A DNA stretch of 64,000 nt from Muribaculaceae bacterium (GTDB lineage Bacteria; Bacteroidota; Bacteroidia; Bacteroidales; Muribaculaceae), in NCBI GenBank assembly GCA_017557665.1, contig JAFYYI010000034.1, positions 186,001 through 250,000 on the forward strand. Reading direction: 5' to 3'. Below the pieces are notes generated by a model. That model ran no database searches, was not told the origin of the DNA, and saw only the letters and a list, made by a program, of their open reading frames with translations. Shown here one piece after another: positions 42,554 through 51,397 of this stretch. Positions within the stretch are counted from its first letter, which is position 1. Every line of letters begins with the position of its first letter. The position numbers were made by a program, and so were the translations under genes.

Positions 42554-43615
42554 CTAGTAGTTGATTATATCGCTAATTATAACATTGCCGGCATAAAACT
42601 CCATGCTTGCCCATGCCAATCCCACTCCGAAACCGCACGCGATGCAATGCTTGTCATCACCCGAGAGTTGCTCACGACAACGCGAAACCATGGTCAAGGG
42701 AATGGATGCGCTGGTGACATTGCCATACTCCTCCAGGCAGTAAGGTGTCTTCTCGGCCGGTATCTTGACGGCTTTACGGATTTTCTCATCAATGAACTTG
42801 TTGGCTTGGTGAAGCAGCAACAGGTCAACGGTTTCCACGTCAATGTTGAAAGTGGAAATCAATTCCTTGAGTGAATGAGGGGGCTGCTTGATAGCAAAGC
42901 CAAACACATCCATGCCATTGACTATCATATCAACACCACGCCTGAAGACACCGGGAGAGACTTCCTTCTCCTCAAGCGCCTCGGGCGTAATGGGATTGCG
43001 CATTCCGCCATAAGGTGCCCACACGGCATCAAAGCCGCTACCATCAACACCATACATGAAATTCATGGGTCGGGCCTGTTCGGGGTCAAAGACCAGCGCT
43101 GTGGCCGTCGCCGCATCGCCGAACAGAGGACGCACCGCTGTATCGCGAGGATTGCGGTTCTGGGTATTGGTCTCGGCGGCCACCAGGATGGCGCGCTTGA
43201 AGGTACCGTGTGACATGAGAGAAGCAACAATGCTCATGCCATACACCCAGCCCGAGCAGCCGAAGGGCAAGTCAAAAACACAGCAATCGCTACGCAACTT
43301 GAGACGATCCTGCATGACGCAGGCCGTCTGCGGAGCGATGTAGTCTCTGGAGGTGCAGACATAGGCAAAGCAGTCCACATCACCGGATTCCCACCCCAGG
43401 TCCTTGAGCAAGGCTTCAACAGCCTTGACAGAAAGGTCAGAAGCGGTTGTACCCGGTTCTACCTTGTGATGTCGTTCGATGCCAGTCGAAGCGATGACCT
43501 TTAACGCCTCACTCTCGTCGTTGTAGATGGGAAGAGTTCTATTCTCCTCGACTGTTGCCGGCACACAGGCGCTCATGCCCGCGATGCGAACGTTGTTAAT
43601 CGTTAATTGTGACAT
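42554..43615 (-). CDS. KASIII-like 3-oxoacyl-ACP synthase 2
   Basis: A 353-residue condensing enzyme with an intact triad: Cys120 (PFGCSGWVYGM), His269 (LLHQANKF) and Asn299 (GNVTSASIPL). The GMRNPITPE block and the GMDVFGFAI segment tie it to KASIII 1. It begins one base after the stop of the acyl ligase and is followed by the ATP-grasp protein. The ligase and the two upstream ACPs likely provide its substrates. Confidence 0.92.
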   Translation of the reverse strand: MSQLTINNVRIAGMSACVPATVEENRTLPIYNDESEALKVIASTGIERHHKVEPGTTASDLSVKAVEALLKDLGWESGDVDCFAYVCTSRDYIAPQTACVMQDRLKLRSDCCVFDLPFGCSGWVYGMSIVASLMSHGTFKRAILVAAETNTQNRNPRDTAVRPLFGDAATATALVFDPEQARPMNFMYGVDGSGFDAVWAPYGGMRNPITPEALEEKEVSPGVFRRGVDMIVNGMDVFGFAIKQPPHSLKELISTFNIDVETVDLLLLHQANKFIDEKIRKAVKIPAEKTPYCLEEYGNVTSASIPLTMVSRCREQLSGDDKHCIACGFGVGLAWASMEFYAGNVIISDIINY

Positions 43616-43616
43616 A

Positions 43617-45083
43617 TTATTGCTTGAGATTAAGTCTTTGGATTTTTCCCGATGCTGTTCGTGGGATCTTGTTAATCCACTCCCAGAGCACGGGAATCTC
43701 GTTGGGAGGCAAGAGTGACTTTAAGCGCTCCTTAACGTCTTCGATGGTCAATGTGCAGTTCCCTTTTTGCAAAAATGCCTTCGGGACCTCACCGAGCACC
43801 CCATTGGGGTCCGGGACCGCGATACAGGCGCAGTCAATGATACCCAATGACTTGATGGCCTCCTCGATGGTGACAGGGCTAACTTTCTCACCACCAATGT
43901 TAATCAACTCCTTCTTGCGTCCCGTGAGGTAGAAGTTACCATCCTTATCGCGATGTCCCCAATCGCCTGTGCGGAACCAATTCCCATAAAAGGCAGCCAC
44001 GTTATCGGCGGTGAGGAAATAGGAATGCGTCACCATATTGCCACGCACGCAAATTTCACCGTCAATGCCATCTTCCACAGGCTCACCCACTCCATCAACA
44101 ACGATGGCCTCGACCTTACTCGAGGCAGGACGGCCAATCGTTTCAAGATTGGCGGCATTAGTATGGAACTCGCTGAACATGGCGCGAGATGCCTCGGTCA
44201 ACCCGTAGTGCATACACAGGCGTGTGTGGGGAAAGATCTCCATCAGCAAGCGCTTGTCTTCGATGGGTAGAGCGGCGCTGCCTATCTCGATATATCGCAA
44301 TTGTTCGGCGAATTTGGCAATCCTTTTACCACTGAGCCGCTTGATGTACTGCCACACAGCAGGCACCATTCCGAACCCAGTCACATGTCCGGTCTCAAGA
44401 ACGTTGAAAAACGACTTGAGGTTGGCGAAATTGCTCACCAGTATCAGGGTCGCGCCAGCCGTCAGCGTGCAGCGCAAACGTCCCAAACCGAAAGAATGAC
44501 TCAGCGGCAAAGCCAAGGCCTCGATGTCATCTGGGCCATTGCCGATAAAGCCATTAGTATTGGCTGCCGAAGCCGCCACATTGGCATGGGTCAAGCACAC
44601 ACCCTTTGGGGCACCAGTGGTTCCTGTGGTGAACATCACGTCGGCAACGGCATCGGCGGTGATATCAGGCAAAACCCATTGACTGTCGCACACGGCATTT
44701 GCTTCAAATGCCGTAAACGGCATACAACGGTAGCCATCAATATCCAAATTATTGCCGAAAAGAATTGCCGGCTTAACTACATTGATGATGTAATCAAGGC
44801 GTTCACGCGGTGCGGCGGAATCCACAACCACATTCACGATGCCCAGCAAATGAGCAGCGAAATAGAGGTAAACGAATTCCACCTCCTTCTGGGCCGACAG
44901 CAGGATGTAGTCACCAGGGTTGAGGCCCAGTGAATGAAGCCATCTGGCTGCAGCCTCAATATTGGCTGCGAGTTGGGAATAAGGAATATGCCTGTCACCC
45001 GAGACAAGAGCGATCTTGTCGGGTTTGGCTATAGCATGTCCAACGATGTCACACAGCAATGGGCTGTGAGAAGCGTTAAGCAT
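43617..45083 (-). CDS. AMP-forming acyl-CoA/acyl-ACP ligase
   Basis: A 488-residue ANL-superfamily adenylate-forming enzyme. FTTGTTGAPKGVCLTHAN is the P-loop, MHYGLTEAS and the YFLTADNVAAFYGNWFRTGDWGHRDKDG block follow, then GRKKELINIGGEKVSP and the terminal ASGKIQR with its catalytic Lys. It activates a carboxylic acid for transfer to a thiol, probably the pantetheine of ACP3, whose gene it overlaps by 8 bases (ATG at 45083). ATG at 45104 would extend the overlap. The acid cannot be predicted. Confidence 0.92.
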   Translation of the reverse strand: MLNASHSPLLCDIVGHAIAKPDKIALVSGDRHIPYSQLAANIEAAARWLHSLGLNPGDYILLSAQKEVEFVYLYFAAHLLGIVNVVVDSAAPRERLDYIINVVKPAILFGNNLDIDGYRCMPFTAFEANAVCDSQWVLPDITADAVADVMFTTGTTGAPKGVCLTHANVAASAANTNGFIGNGPDDIEALALPLSHSFGLGRLRCTLTAGATLILVSNFANLKSFFNVLETGHVTGFGMVPAVWQYIKRLSGKRIAKFAEQLRYIEIGSAALPIEDKRLLMEIFPHTRLCMHYGLTEASRAMFSEFHTNAANLETIGRPASSKVEAIVVDGVGEPVEDGIDGEICVRGNMVTHSYFLTADNVAAFYGNWFRTGDWGHRDKDGNFYLTGRKKELINIGGEKVSPVTIEEAIKSLGIIDCACIAVPDPNGVLGEVPKAFLQKGNCTLTIEDVKERLKSLLPPNEIPVLWEWINKIPRTASGKIQRLNLKQ

Positions 45084-45306
45084 CAGTGAGTTTGTTGACT
45101 TCATCGACTAATGACTTGACCGAAGTCAAATCAAATAGGTCTTCGAGTGGGAACTCCACTTCAAGTTCTTGTTCTATTGTGCTGATAATCGCAAGATTAC
45201 CCACAGAATCCCACTGAGGGATATCACCTGATGACAAGTCATCAGTAACAACACTCAGGTCTACGTTCAAGACACGTGCGATAATCTCCTTTATCCGCGA
45301 TTCCAT
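45076..45306 (-). CDS. Acyl carrier protein 3
   Basis: A 76-residue ACP with the site PQWDSVGNLA at Ser34. It is more divergent from ACP2, 4 and 5 and resembles carrier proteins that pair with discrete ligases. The coding end overlaps the ligase start, supporting a ligase/ACP pair. It is 20 bases after ACP4. Confidence 0.88.
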   Translation of the reverse strand: MESRIKEIIARVLNVDLSVVTDDLSSGDIPQWDSVGNLAIISTIEQELEVEFPLEDLFDLTSVKSLVDEVNKLTDA

Positions 45307-45326
45307 CAGAACAATCGTATGTGCTA

Positions 45327-45563
45327 TTATTTATTGCTGCGCTTTACCACGATATCAAAGAGGTCCTGAATCGTTGAAGAGTTAGTGATATCACTACCCT
45401 TTACGATAATGTTGTACTCGTCATCAATCATGGCAATAATCGACAATGCGGTCAGTGAAGACCACTCGTCAAGGTCCTTAAAATTGGTCTCAGCGGTAAA
45501 TAATTCAGGTTCAGTCTCATCAAATTGAGCCGCAAAGTTTTCAATAAAATCCTCTATGTTCAT
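45327..45563 (-). CDS. Acyl carrier protein 4 (SSL-type)
   Basis: A 78-residue ACP, closely related to ACP2: NIEDFIENFAAQFDETEPE at the start and DEWSSLTALSIIAMIDDEY around Ser36, with Ser in place of the usual Asp before it. Start chosen at ATG 45563. It is the first gene downstream of the canonical promoter at 45620-45650, and ACP3 follows immediately, so two different carriers sit side by side. Confidence 0.88.
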   Translation of the reverse strand: MNIEDFIENFAAQFDETEPELFTAETNFKDLDEWSSLTALSIIAMIDDEYNIIVKGSDITNSSTIQDLFDIVVKRSNK

Positions 45564-45619
45564 AATCAATTAATCTATCCTTGAACACATTCCAATATAA
45601 AAACTATCGAATTTGGGGG

Positions 45620-45650
45620 CAAAAGTAAGTTTATTTTTGAAATTCACAAA
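45620..45650 (-). promoter_or_regulatory. Canonical Bacteroidota promoter inside the glycan locus
   Basis: On the minus strand TTTG (45647-45650), exactly 19 bases, then TACTTTTG (45620-45627). It lies 56 bases before the ACP4 start and just past the SDR stop (45666), so it can drive ACP4, ACP3, ligase, KASIII 2, ATP-grasp, MBL, DegT and the acyltransferase independently of upstream genes. Confidence 0.85.
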
Positions 45651-45665
45651 GAATTTGTACAAAAA

Positions 45666-46427
45666 CTAGATGGAAAAGCCTCCATCAATCACTAAATCGT
45701 GCCCTGTAAGCCAACTTGAGGCGTCACTTAACAGGTAAATCGCGCCGTTGGCGATATCTTCAGGCCGGCCGTAACGTCCCAAAGGATACTTCTTGGCATC
45801 CTCGGCCAACTGCTCCTCGGTGATAGTGCCGCGATGAATGAGCGGCGTGTCAACCATACCGGGACAGATGCTGTTGACACGCACCTTGCGAGAGGCATAC
45901 TCACGAGCCGCATATTTCATCACCGAATTCAATGCGGCTTTGGATGCGCCGTAGACACCGTTACCGGGCATGAAGCTGTGAGTACCACCGATTGAAGCTA
46001 TGAGTACGACCGACGCTCCCTTTTGGAGCACTTTTTTCTTATACATCAGACGCAGCAATTCAACGGGAGCGAAGAAATTGACGTCGAACATCTCGTCAAA
46101 TTTCTCGCGCGAGCCGAACTGCAACGGCAAGGTCGTCGAGTTGCCTGCACACAGCACGGCGCCGTCAAGGGGAGGTAAATCCTTAATCAAGTTCTCAATA
46201 TCGCCCATTTGAGTCAAATCGGCTAACGCCATCATGTGGTTCTCGCCGTCACACGGGCTCAACAGGGCCATCGTTTCGGACAAGCGTCCCTGGTCGCGCG
46301 CAGTAATCACCAAGCGGGCTCCCATGTGTGAACATGCAATTGCGGTCTCGCGTCCGATGCCCGATGAAGCGCCAGTGACAAGTATTGTTTTTCCTGCGAG
46401 AGAAAATGGATTGAATATAGTCTGCAT
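45666..46427 (-). CDS. SDR-family oxidoreductase
   Basis: A 253-residue classical short-chain dehydrogenase. TGASSGIG (18-25) binds NAD(P); Asn, Ser145 in VLIASIGG and the YGASK pair (Tyr159, Lys163) form the catalytic set; ICPGMVDTPL and LVIDGGFSI are typical ends. FabG-like proteins reduce 3-oxoacyl-ACP, which would convert the KASIII products to 3-hydroxyacyl units, though a sugar substrate is equally possible. Start chosen at ATG 46427 over TTG 46433. Confidence 0.9.
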   Translation of the reverse strand: MQTIFNPFSLAGKTILVTGASSGIGRETAIACSHMGARLVITARDQGRLSETMALLSPCDGENHMMALADLTQMGDIENLIKDLPPLDGAVLCAGNSTTLPLQFGSREKFDEMFDVNFFAPVELLRLMYKKKVLQKGASVVLIASIGGTHSFMPGNGVYGASKAALNSVMKYAAREYASRKVRVNSICPGMVDTPLIHRGTITEEQLAEDAKKYPLGRYGRPEDIANGAIYLLSDASSWLTGHDLVIDGGFSI

Positions 46428-46447
46428 TCTCAATTGCTATTAGTGGT

Positions 46448-47710
46448 TTATTTATATCCAAATTTCTTGGCCGGAACACCGATATAAGTAAAGCCGTCTT
46501 TGGGCTTGGTCATCAGCACACTGCCCGCACCGAGAGTTATGTTATTGCCAATTTTAATCTTCTGAAGCACAACGCTGTCCACACCCATCAGATTACAATG
46601 GCCCATCTGCACGGCACCAGACAATCTCACTCCAGGCATCAACACATTATAGTCACCTACAATCACATCATGACCAAGAACGTTGGAACCGTTCAGCACA
46701 TTGAAGTCACCCATCTGCACATCACAGGTGACACTGCAACTGCCTTGAATGATATTGCCCTGTCCAATCGTAAATGTTTTTTCATCAAGCACCTTGAACG
46801 ATGGGGCTATCAGGTTGGGGAAATAGATATTGGGGTTAGTGATACGGCTGTGAATGAGTTTTCTTGCTACAGGAGTTCCGACAGCAATCGTGACAGCCAG
46901 CGGCTCCTCAACCGCATTGAGGTCATCCATGCCACCCAACACTTCTCCATAGTGTGAAATGGGTTCACCTTTTGAGATGCCGTCGTCATAAAAGCCCACA
47001 AGCTCCCATTGCTCCATGCCGGCCCTATTGATACGGTAGATGCCTCCGGCCACTTCTCGACCAAGGCCACCGGCGCCATAGATAGCAATTTTTCTCACTT
47101 TGTTTTCAGTGTGCTTGCAGATGTCAATGCGTGTTGACCTCACCCTACACGGGCTGCCAAAAGCAACCGTAGAATCAGGAATATCACTCACGACTACACT
47201 GCCCGCGCCGACAATGCTCCACCGGCCGATTTTCACACCGGGTATCACCACCGCCGAAGCACCAATCCAAGCGCCCTCTCCGATGTGCACATTACCACAC
47301 AAGGTCGCTTGGGGCGAAATGTGCGCAAAATCCTCAACCACACACTCGTGGTCTATTGTGGCGCCTGTGTTGACGATACAATGCTTGCCCACCTTAGCAC
47401 CACTCTGGATGATTGCACCCTGCATGACTACAGTTCCTGCTCCAATTTCAACATTGGGAGAAATGATAGCCGTCGGGTGTATGACAGTGCCGAATTCACA
47501 ATCAAGTTTCTCGACAATCTGCTTGCGAGAAATATTGTTACCCACACTCACCACCAGTGGTGACTCTCCGTTCCAGTTGTGAAGAACCGGAATCGACATT
47601 AATTCATTGATTGATTTGTCATCATCAAAAAGGGCATCAATCTTGCGCCCGGATGCGTTAAGAATATCGATGATGACTCTTGCGTGTCCGCTAGCTCCGT
47701 AAAGATACAT
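46448..47710 (-). CDS. Fusion of two NeuD/PglD-type sugar acyltransferases
   Basis: A 420-residue protein with two complete modules. The first (1-200) starts MYLYGASGHARVIIDIL and has NTGATIDHECVVEDF with His121 and Glu122, equivalent to the catalytic His of C. jejuni PglD, followed by hexapeptide repeats. The second (from about 207) starts KIAIYGAGGLGREVAGGIYR and matches the separate protein at 38995. Known relatives are single-module trimers. It starts one base inside the phosphoglycosyl transferase stop. The joint TENKV region is short, so the two helices must pack independently or as a head-to-tail trimer. Confidence 0.92.
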   Translation of the reverse strand: MYLYGASGHARVIIDILNASGRKIDALFDDDKSINELMSIPVLHNWNGESPLVVSVGNNISRKQIVEKLDCEFGTVIHPTAIISPNVEIGAGTVVMQGAIIQSGAKVGKHCIVNTGATIDHECVVEDFAHISPQATLCGNVHIGEGAWIGASAVVIPGVKIGRWSIVGAGSVVVSDIPDSTVAFGSPCRVRSTRIDICKHTENKVRKIAIYGAGGLGREVAGGIYRINRAGMEQWELVGFYDDGISKGEPISHYGEVLGGMDDLNAVEEPLAVTIAVGTPVARKLIHSRITNPNIYFPNLIAPSFKVLDEKTFTIGQGNIIQGSCSVTCDVQMGDFNVLNGSNVLGHDVIVGDYNVLMPGVRLSGAVQMGHCNLMGVDSVVLQKIKIGNNITLGAGSVLMTKPKDGFTYIGVPAKKFGYK

Positions 47711-48327
47711 CAGTTATTACCGTTAAAAGCTTCCATTGTTGCTTGACCCTCTTGGGAAATACCATCCCGAGCGATCACTTTTTTAATTGTAGAAAAGATG
47801 ACTTTCACGTCATTAGTGAAAGTGCAATGGTCCACATACCACACATCGAGTTTGAATTTCTCACTCCATGACAAAGTGTTGCGACCATGACATTGCGCCC
47901 AACCTGTTATGCCGGGACGCACCTCGTGGCGACGAGCCTGCTCGGGAGAATACAGCGGCAGATACTCGACCAACAACGGTCGGGGTCCAATCAGGGCCAT
48001 GTCGCCCTTAAGTACATTAAACAATTGTGGCAACTCGTCTATACTTGTCGAGCGCACGAAGCGCCCTACCCTAGTCAGGCGGTCAGCGTCAGGCAAGAGT
48101 TTGCCATCGGCATCGCGCTCGTCGTTCATCGTTTTATATTTTACTATTTTGAAAATCTTGCCATCTTTGCCTGGACGCTCCTGATAGAAAAAAGCGCCCG
48201 CGCCCTTGTTGGCAAAATGCAACCACACGGTCACCACCAGAAGCAACGGTGACAAAACGATGATGGCTATCAACGCCAGGATAAACCCCAGCGCCCGTTT
48301 GATAAAATTCTTATAAAAACCCTTCAT
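47710..48327 (-). CDS. Phosphoglycosyl transferase (PglC/WcaJ-type sugar transferase)
   Basis: A 205-residue monotopic phosphoglycosyl transferase that moves a sugar-1-phosphate from UDP-sugar to undecaprenyl phosphate, starting the glycan. An N-terminal re-entrant hydrophobic segment (ALGFILALIAIIVLSPLLLV) is followed by YKTMNDERDADG, the catalytic Asp97-Glu98 in STSIDELPQL, GDMALIGPRPLL and RPGITGWAQ. The small PglC size without a WcaJ-type N-terminal domain, together with PglD- and DegT-like partners, suggests a bacillosamine-type first sugar. Confidence 0.93.
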   Translation of the reverse strand: MKGFYKNFIKRALGFILALIAIIVLSPLLLVVTVWLHFANKGAGAFFYQERPGKDGKIFKIVKYKTMNDERDADGKLLPDADRLTRVGRFVRSTSIDELPQLFNVLKGDMALIGPRPLLVEYLPLYSPEQARRHEVRPGITGWAQCHGRNTLSWSEKFKLDVWYVDHCTFTNDVKVIFSTIKKVIARDGISQEGQATMEAFNGNN

Positions 48328-48369
48328 TGAGTTTCAACTCAAATTGCTTTAAGCTGTTCAAAAGATACG

Positions 48370-49413
48370 TCATGATACTTTCTTGGCTCCGAATATCCAA
48401 TGGGCCAGGAAGGGACTCAATCTGATGATGTTGCCGATGAGCAGGCTCATAGCAATGATTACAATTGCTATCACACAAGACACGGTCGCCTCAATGATCG
48501 GCATCGAGTTCTCGTGGAAAACTTTGACGACTTCAAACATACTGGCAGGCACCAGAAAATAATGAATCAAATAGATGTCAAGGGTGCGACGACCGACATA
48601 CTGGAAGACGCGACCCAGCCTTGTCTCATGAGAGAAGAGACGCTGCTTCTGCCTAAAGAACGAGAACAGTATCACGAGGCCCGCAAACGACACTGGAGCA
48701 CCCATGATATTACCGTCAATCGGATTCACATCTGAGAGCGGAATCGCAAGGAAGAAGAAAAGGATGCACACAGGCAATAGCCACTTGCCGTCAAGCCAAC
48801 GCTGAACCGTGTCGAAATACTTCTTGGTCAACGCGCCCATCACGAAATAGATGAAATAATGCAAATGCTGGAAGCTGAAGAAATCCAACACCTGGTTCGA
48901 GATGGGTATCATATCCTTAAGAGGAGTCCACGAGAAAGGATACATCAACACTCCTATCAGGAGAAGAATCACATCGCCCCACCAATTGCGCACGAAGAAA
49001 CGCACTATAGCGTAGATCACGAAATATTCAAAAAGCACAAACGTGAACCAATACCCGTGCTTCGGGCCGTCAAAGAGGCCATCAACAAACCCGATGTTGT
49101 TCATGTGCATATACACCGCATAGAACAGAAGCGGGCTGAGCAGCTGAACGGGGATTTTCTTCTTGAAAAACTTCACGATGTGTTGCGTGTTCCACACATC
49201 ACTGGCTTTATAGAGAACGAAACCGCTGATCAAGAAGAACATCGGCATCCTCACCAAGCCTAAGATATCGTGGAACGACCCTTGAGGCGGCTTAAAGCAC
49301 CAATATCCCACGTGCATGAACACGACAAGGAACATGGTGAATCCACGCAACGCGTCGATATATTCTATTCTTTTAGTACCGGATATTTTAGACGCTTCCA
49401 TTTGGTAATCCAT
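48370..49413 (-). CDS. Acyltransferase 3 family membrane protein (second)
   Basis: A 347-residue multi-pass membrane protein. RIEYIDALRGFTMFLVVFMHVGYW carries the signature His; VRMPMFFLISGFVLY and LDIYLIHYF follow the family, with about ten membrane segments. It would acylate a lipid-linked or periplasmic sugar. ATG at 49413 or 49401 could be the start. It lies between the deacetylase and the phosphoglycosyl transferase genes. Confidence 0.9.
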   Translation of the reverse strand: MDYQMEASKISGTKRIEYIDALRGFTMFLVVFMHVGYWCFKPPQGSFHDILGLVRMPMFFLISGFVLYKASDVWNTQHIVKFFKKKIPVQLLSPLLFYAVYMHMNNIGFVDGLFDGPKHGYWFTFVLFEYFVIYAIVRFFVRNWWGDVILLLIGVLMYPFSWTPLKDMIPISNQVLDFFSFQHLHYFIYFVMGALTKKYFDTVQRWLDGKWLLPVCILFFFLAIPLSDVNPIDGNIMGAPVSFAGLVILFSFFRQKQRLFSHETRLGRVFQYVGRRTLDIYLIHYFLVPASMFEVVKVFHENSMPIIEATVSCVIAIVIIAMSLLIGNIIRLSPFLAHWIFGAKKVS

Positions 49414-49458
49414 AGAATCATCAAGTCATGAGAAGATGACACAGAAAAAACTGCACAT

Positions 49459-50337
49459 CTACATTTTCTTTATAGGGCAAGCCTCCCAGTCGATTTGGGA
49501 CGAAGCCTCCTGTATAGACATAAAATCATGTGAGAGAATGAGTCGATTCATTCTCTCTAGAGCCGTTTTCTTTCCAAGATTAGATTTCAGATGCCGCTTA
49601 TATCGGTTTAGCCATGTGCCTGTCTCCTTGAAATAATCTTCATACTCTTTTCTTGAGAGCATCCTCTTGTTTGCTACAATCAAATCACCAATATGGAAAT
49701 AGCAAATATTATAGTCCTTTTTCTTGATCTGACTGTTCACAAACCATAATGGGAAGAAGCGAAAATAACCTCCCCCTGAATACGCGATAGGCTTTCCCAG
49801 AATATTGCACATCACTATCGGGAACTCACGGATTTGTCCTTGTGACGTCTCGATTACTGTTGGCGTCTGATTCCCGAAATCCGGGAAACCTCCAAAATCG
49901 CGAGATGCAGGAAATACAGAGGCATCATTCACAATCCCACACTCAGCTAACATTTCAAATACCCACTTGTTCTTATTGCCGACTGAAAAAGCGGGAGCCC
50001 GATAACTTAAAACTTTCTGACCAACACATTGCTCAATATTGTCAATAGCCTGACGTGTATCAAGATAGGCTTCGTCTCGGGTCATCTTGTTTAGCCAAGT
50101 ATGACAATTAGAGTGGCAGCCAACTTCGTGCCCACGAGCCACTATCTGTTTCACGACATCAGGAAAACACTTGGCAAGCATTCCCACGACAAAGAACGTT
50201 GCTTTAATTCCCCGCTGGTCAAGGAGGTCCAGTATCTCTTTCAAGTGACGATCAAACTCCTGATATCGTTTTTCGTCACCAGCATGAAATGCCTTTTCAA
50301 TATACCATTCCTCAATGTCAAAGGTGAGAATGTTCAT
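49459..50337 (-). CDS. Polysaccharide deacetylase family protein
   Basis: A 292-residue NodB-type deacetylase without a signal peptide. FDIEEWYIE (Asp7), HEVGCHSNCHTW (His75, His79) and RAPAFSVGNKNKWVF are the metal and catalytic blocks, resembling the group that acts on lipid-linked sugars (DUF3473-type C-terminus: GGGYFRFFP). It removes N-acetyl from a sugar, creating a free amine that a different acyl group could then occupy. Its ATG overlaps the KASIII 3 stop (ATGA). Confidence 0.88.
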   Translation of the reverse strand: MNILTFDIEEWYIEKAFHAGDEKRYQEFDRHLKEILDLLDQRGIKATFFVVGMLAKCFPDVVKQIVARGHEVGCHSNCHTWLNKMTRDEAYLDTRQAIDNIEQCVGQKVLSYRAPAFSVGNKNKWVFEMLAECGIVNDASVFPASRDFGGFPDFGNQTPTVIETSQGQIREFPIVMCNILGKPIAYSGGGYFRFFPLWFVNSQIKKKDYNICYFHIGDLIVANKRMLSRKEYEDYFKETGTWLNRYKRHLKSNLGKKTALERMNRLILSHDFMSIQEASSQIDWEACPIKKM

Positions 50338-51353
50338 CCTTGTTCACTCAAACGGCTATTCAATATCACGGCTCCACTTGAATAACCGACACCGAAACCG
50401 CATAATAATATATTGCCATGGAGGCGATTCTCTTTCCTTGCCTCAACCAGACAGATTGGAATGCTGCTCGAAACAGTATTGCCGATGTTTTCCATGAACA
50501 TATAGAAACGCTCATGAGGAATGCCCAATTTATTTCTCAAGAACTCAAGCATATAGGTATTGGCTTGATGGAGTACAAAGAGATCAATATCATCTTGAGA
50601 TAAATGATTCTTTTCCAATACATCTTTCACTAACATCGGCACATTGCGTTGAGTGAACACAAATATCTGAGCTCCGTTCATGAACAAGTAATCTGACGAA
50701 ACCGGATTACCATTCTTGTCGAAAGTCAAATCATTCTGCGGCTCTTTTTGCCTTGATGCGCCAGATTTCACGATCAGGTTATTGGCTCCGCGGCCATCTG
50801 TACCTAATGTGAATTCGTCAATTTCAGCAAAACCGTCTTCAGATACCAATGTGGCGGTTGCACCATCTCCAAAAATAGTTCTATTCCCTTTGTCTTTGGG
50901 ATGAATGTACTTGTTATAGGTTTCAGAAGTCAACAATAGCACATTGTGCGCGACTCCGCTAGCGATCAACCCCTTGGAGATAGCCAATCCATAGACAAAA
51001 CCAGAGCATCCCAAGTTGAAGTCAAATGCTCCGATATCTTTACGAAGTCCTAACTTGTGCTGCAACAGGCAAGCCGATGAGGGCAGGAAATAATCGGGGC
51101 TTTGTGTACACAAAATTATGAAATCAATTGAGTCTCGAGCAACACCATTCTTCTCGAAAAGAATATTTGCCGCTTTCTCAGCCAAATCGACTGCGGTTTC
51201 AGAGTCCGAAGCGACATGCCGTTGATTGACACCTACTTTCTCGGTGATCTTCTCTACAGACCACTCAGGAAAATCTTTTACGATTTCCTCATTTGATACA
51301 ATTCTATCTGGCAGATAATAAGCTATATCTTTAATATACGCTTTCTTCATCAT
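50334..51353 (-). CDS. KASIII-like 3-oxoacyl-ACP synthase 3
   Basis: A 339-residue condensing enzyme with the full triad: Cys116 (NLGCSGFVYGL), His262 (VLHQANTY) and Asn292 (GNTVSSSIPI). It lacks the GMRNPITP block of the other two and looks closer to FabH-like proteins of sugar-modification islands. It begins 45 bases after ACP5, its probable partner, and is coupled to the deacetylase downstream, linking acyl supply with amine exposure. Confidence 0.92.
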   Translation of the reverse strand: MMKKAYIKDIAYYLPDRIVSNEEIVKDFPEWSVEKITEKVGVNQRHVASDSETAVDLAEKAANILFEKNGVARDSIDFIILCTQSPDYFLPSSACLLQHKLGLRKDIGAFDFNLGCSGFVYGLAISKGLIASGVAHNVLLLTSETYNKYIHPKDKGNRTIFGDGATATLVSEDGFAEIDEFTLGTDGRGANNLIVKSGASRQKEPQNDLTFDKNGNPVSSDYLFMNGAQIFVFTQRNVPMLVKDVLEKNHLSQDDIDLFVLHQANTYMLEFLRNKLGIPHERFYMFMENIGNTVSSSIPICLVEARKENRLHGNILLCGFGVGYSSGAVILNSRLSEQG

Positions 51354-51397
51354 AATTCATGACATGAAATGGCACATTGAAGTTCTATCAATCAAGA

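Noticed and set aside
38890..45650. Invertible promoters as in Bacteroides capsule loci
   Set aside because: I looked for inverted repeats around the boxes at 38890 and 45620 and saw none, and no nearby recombinase is present.
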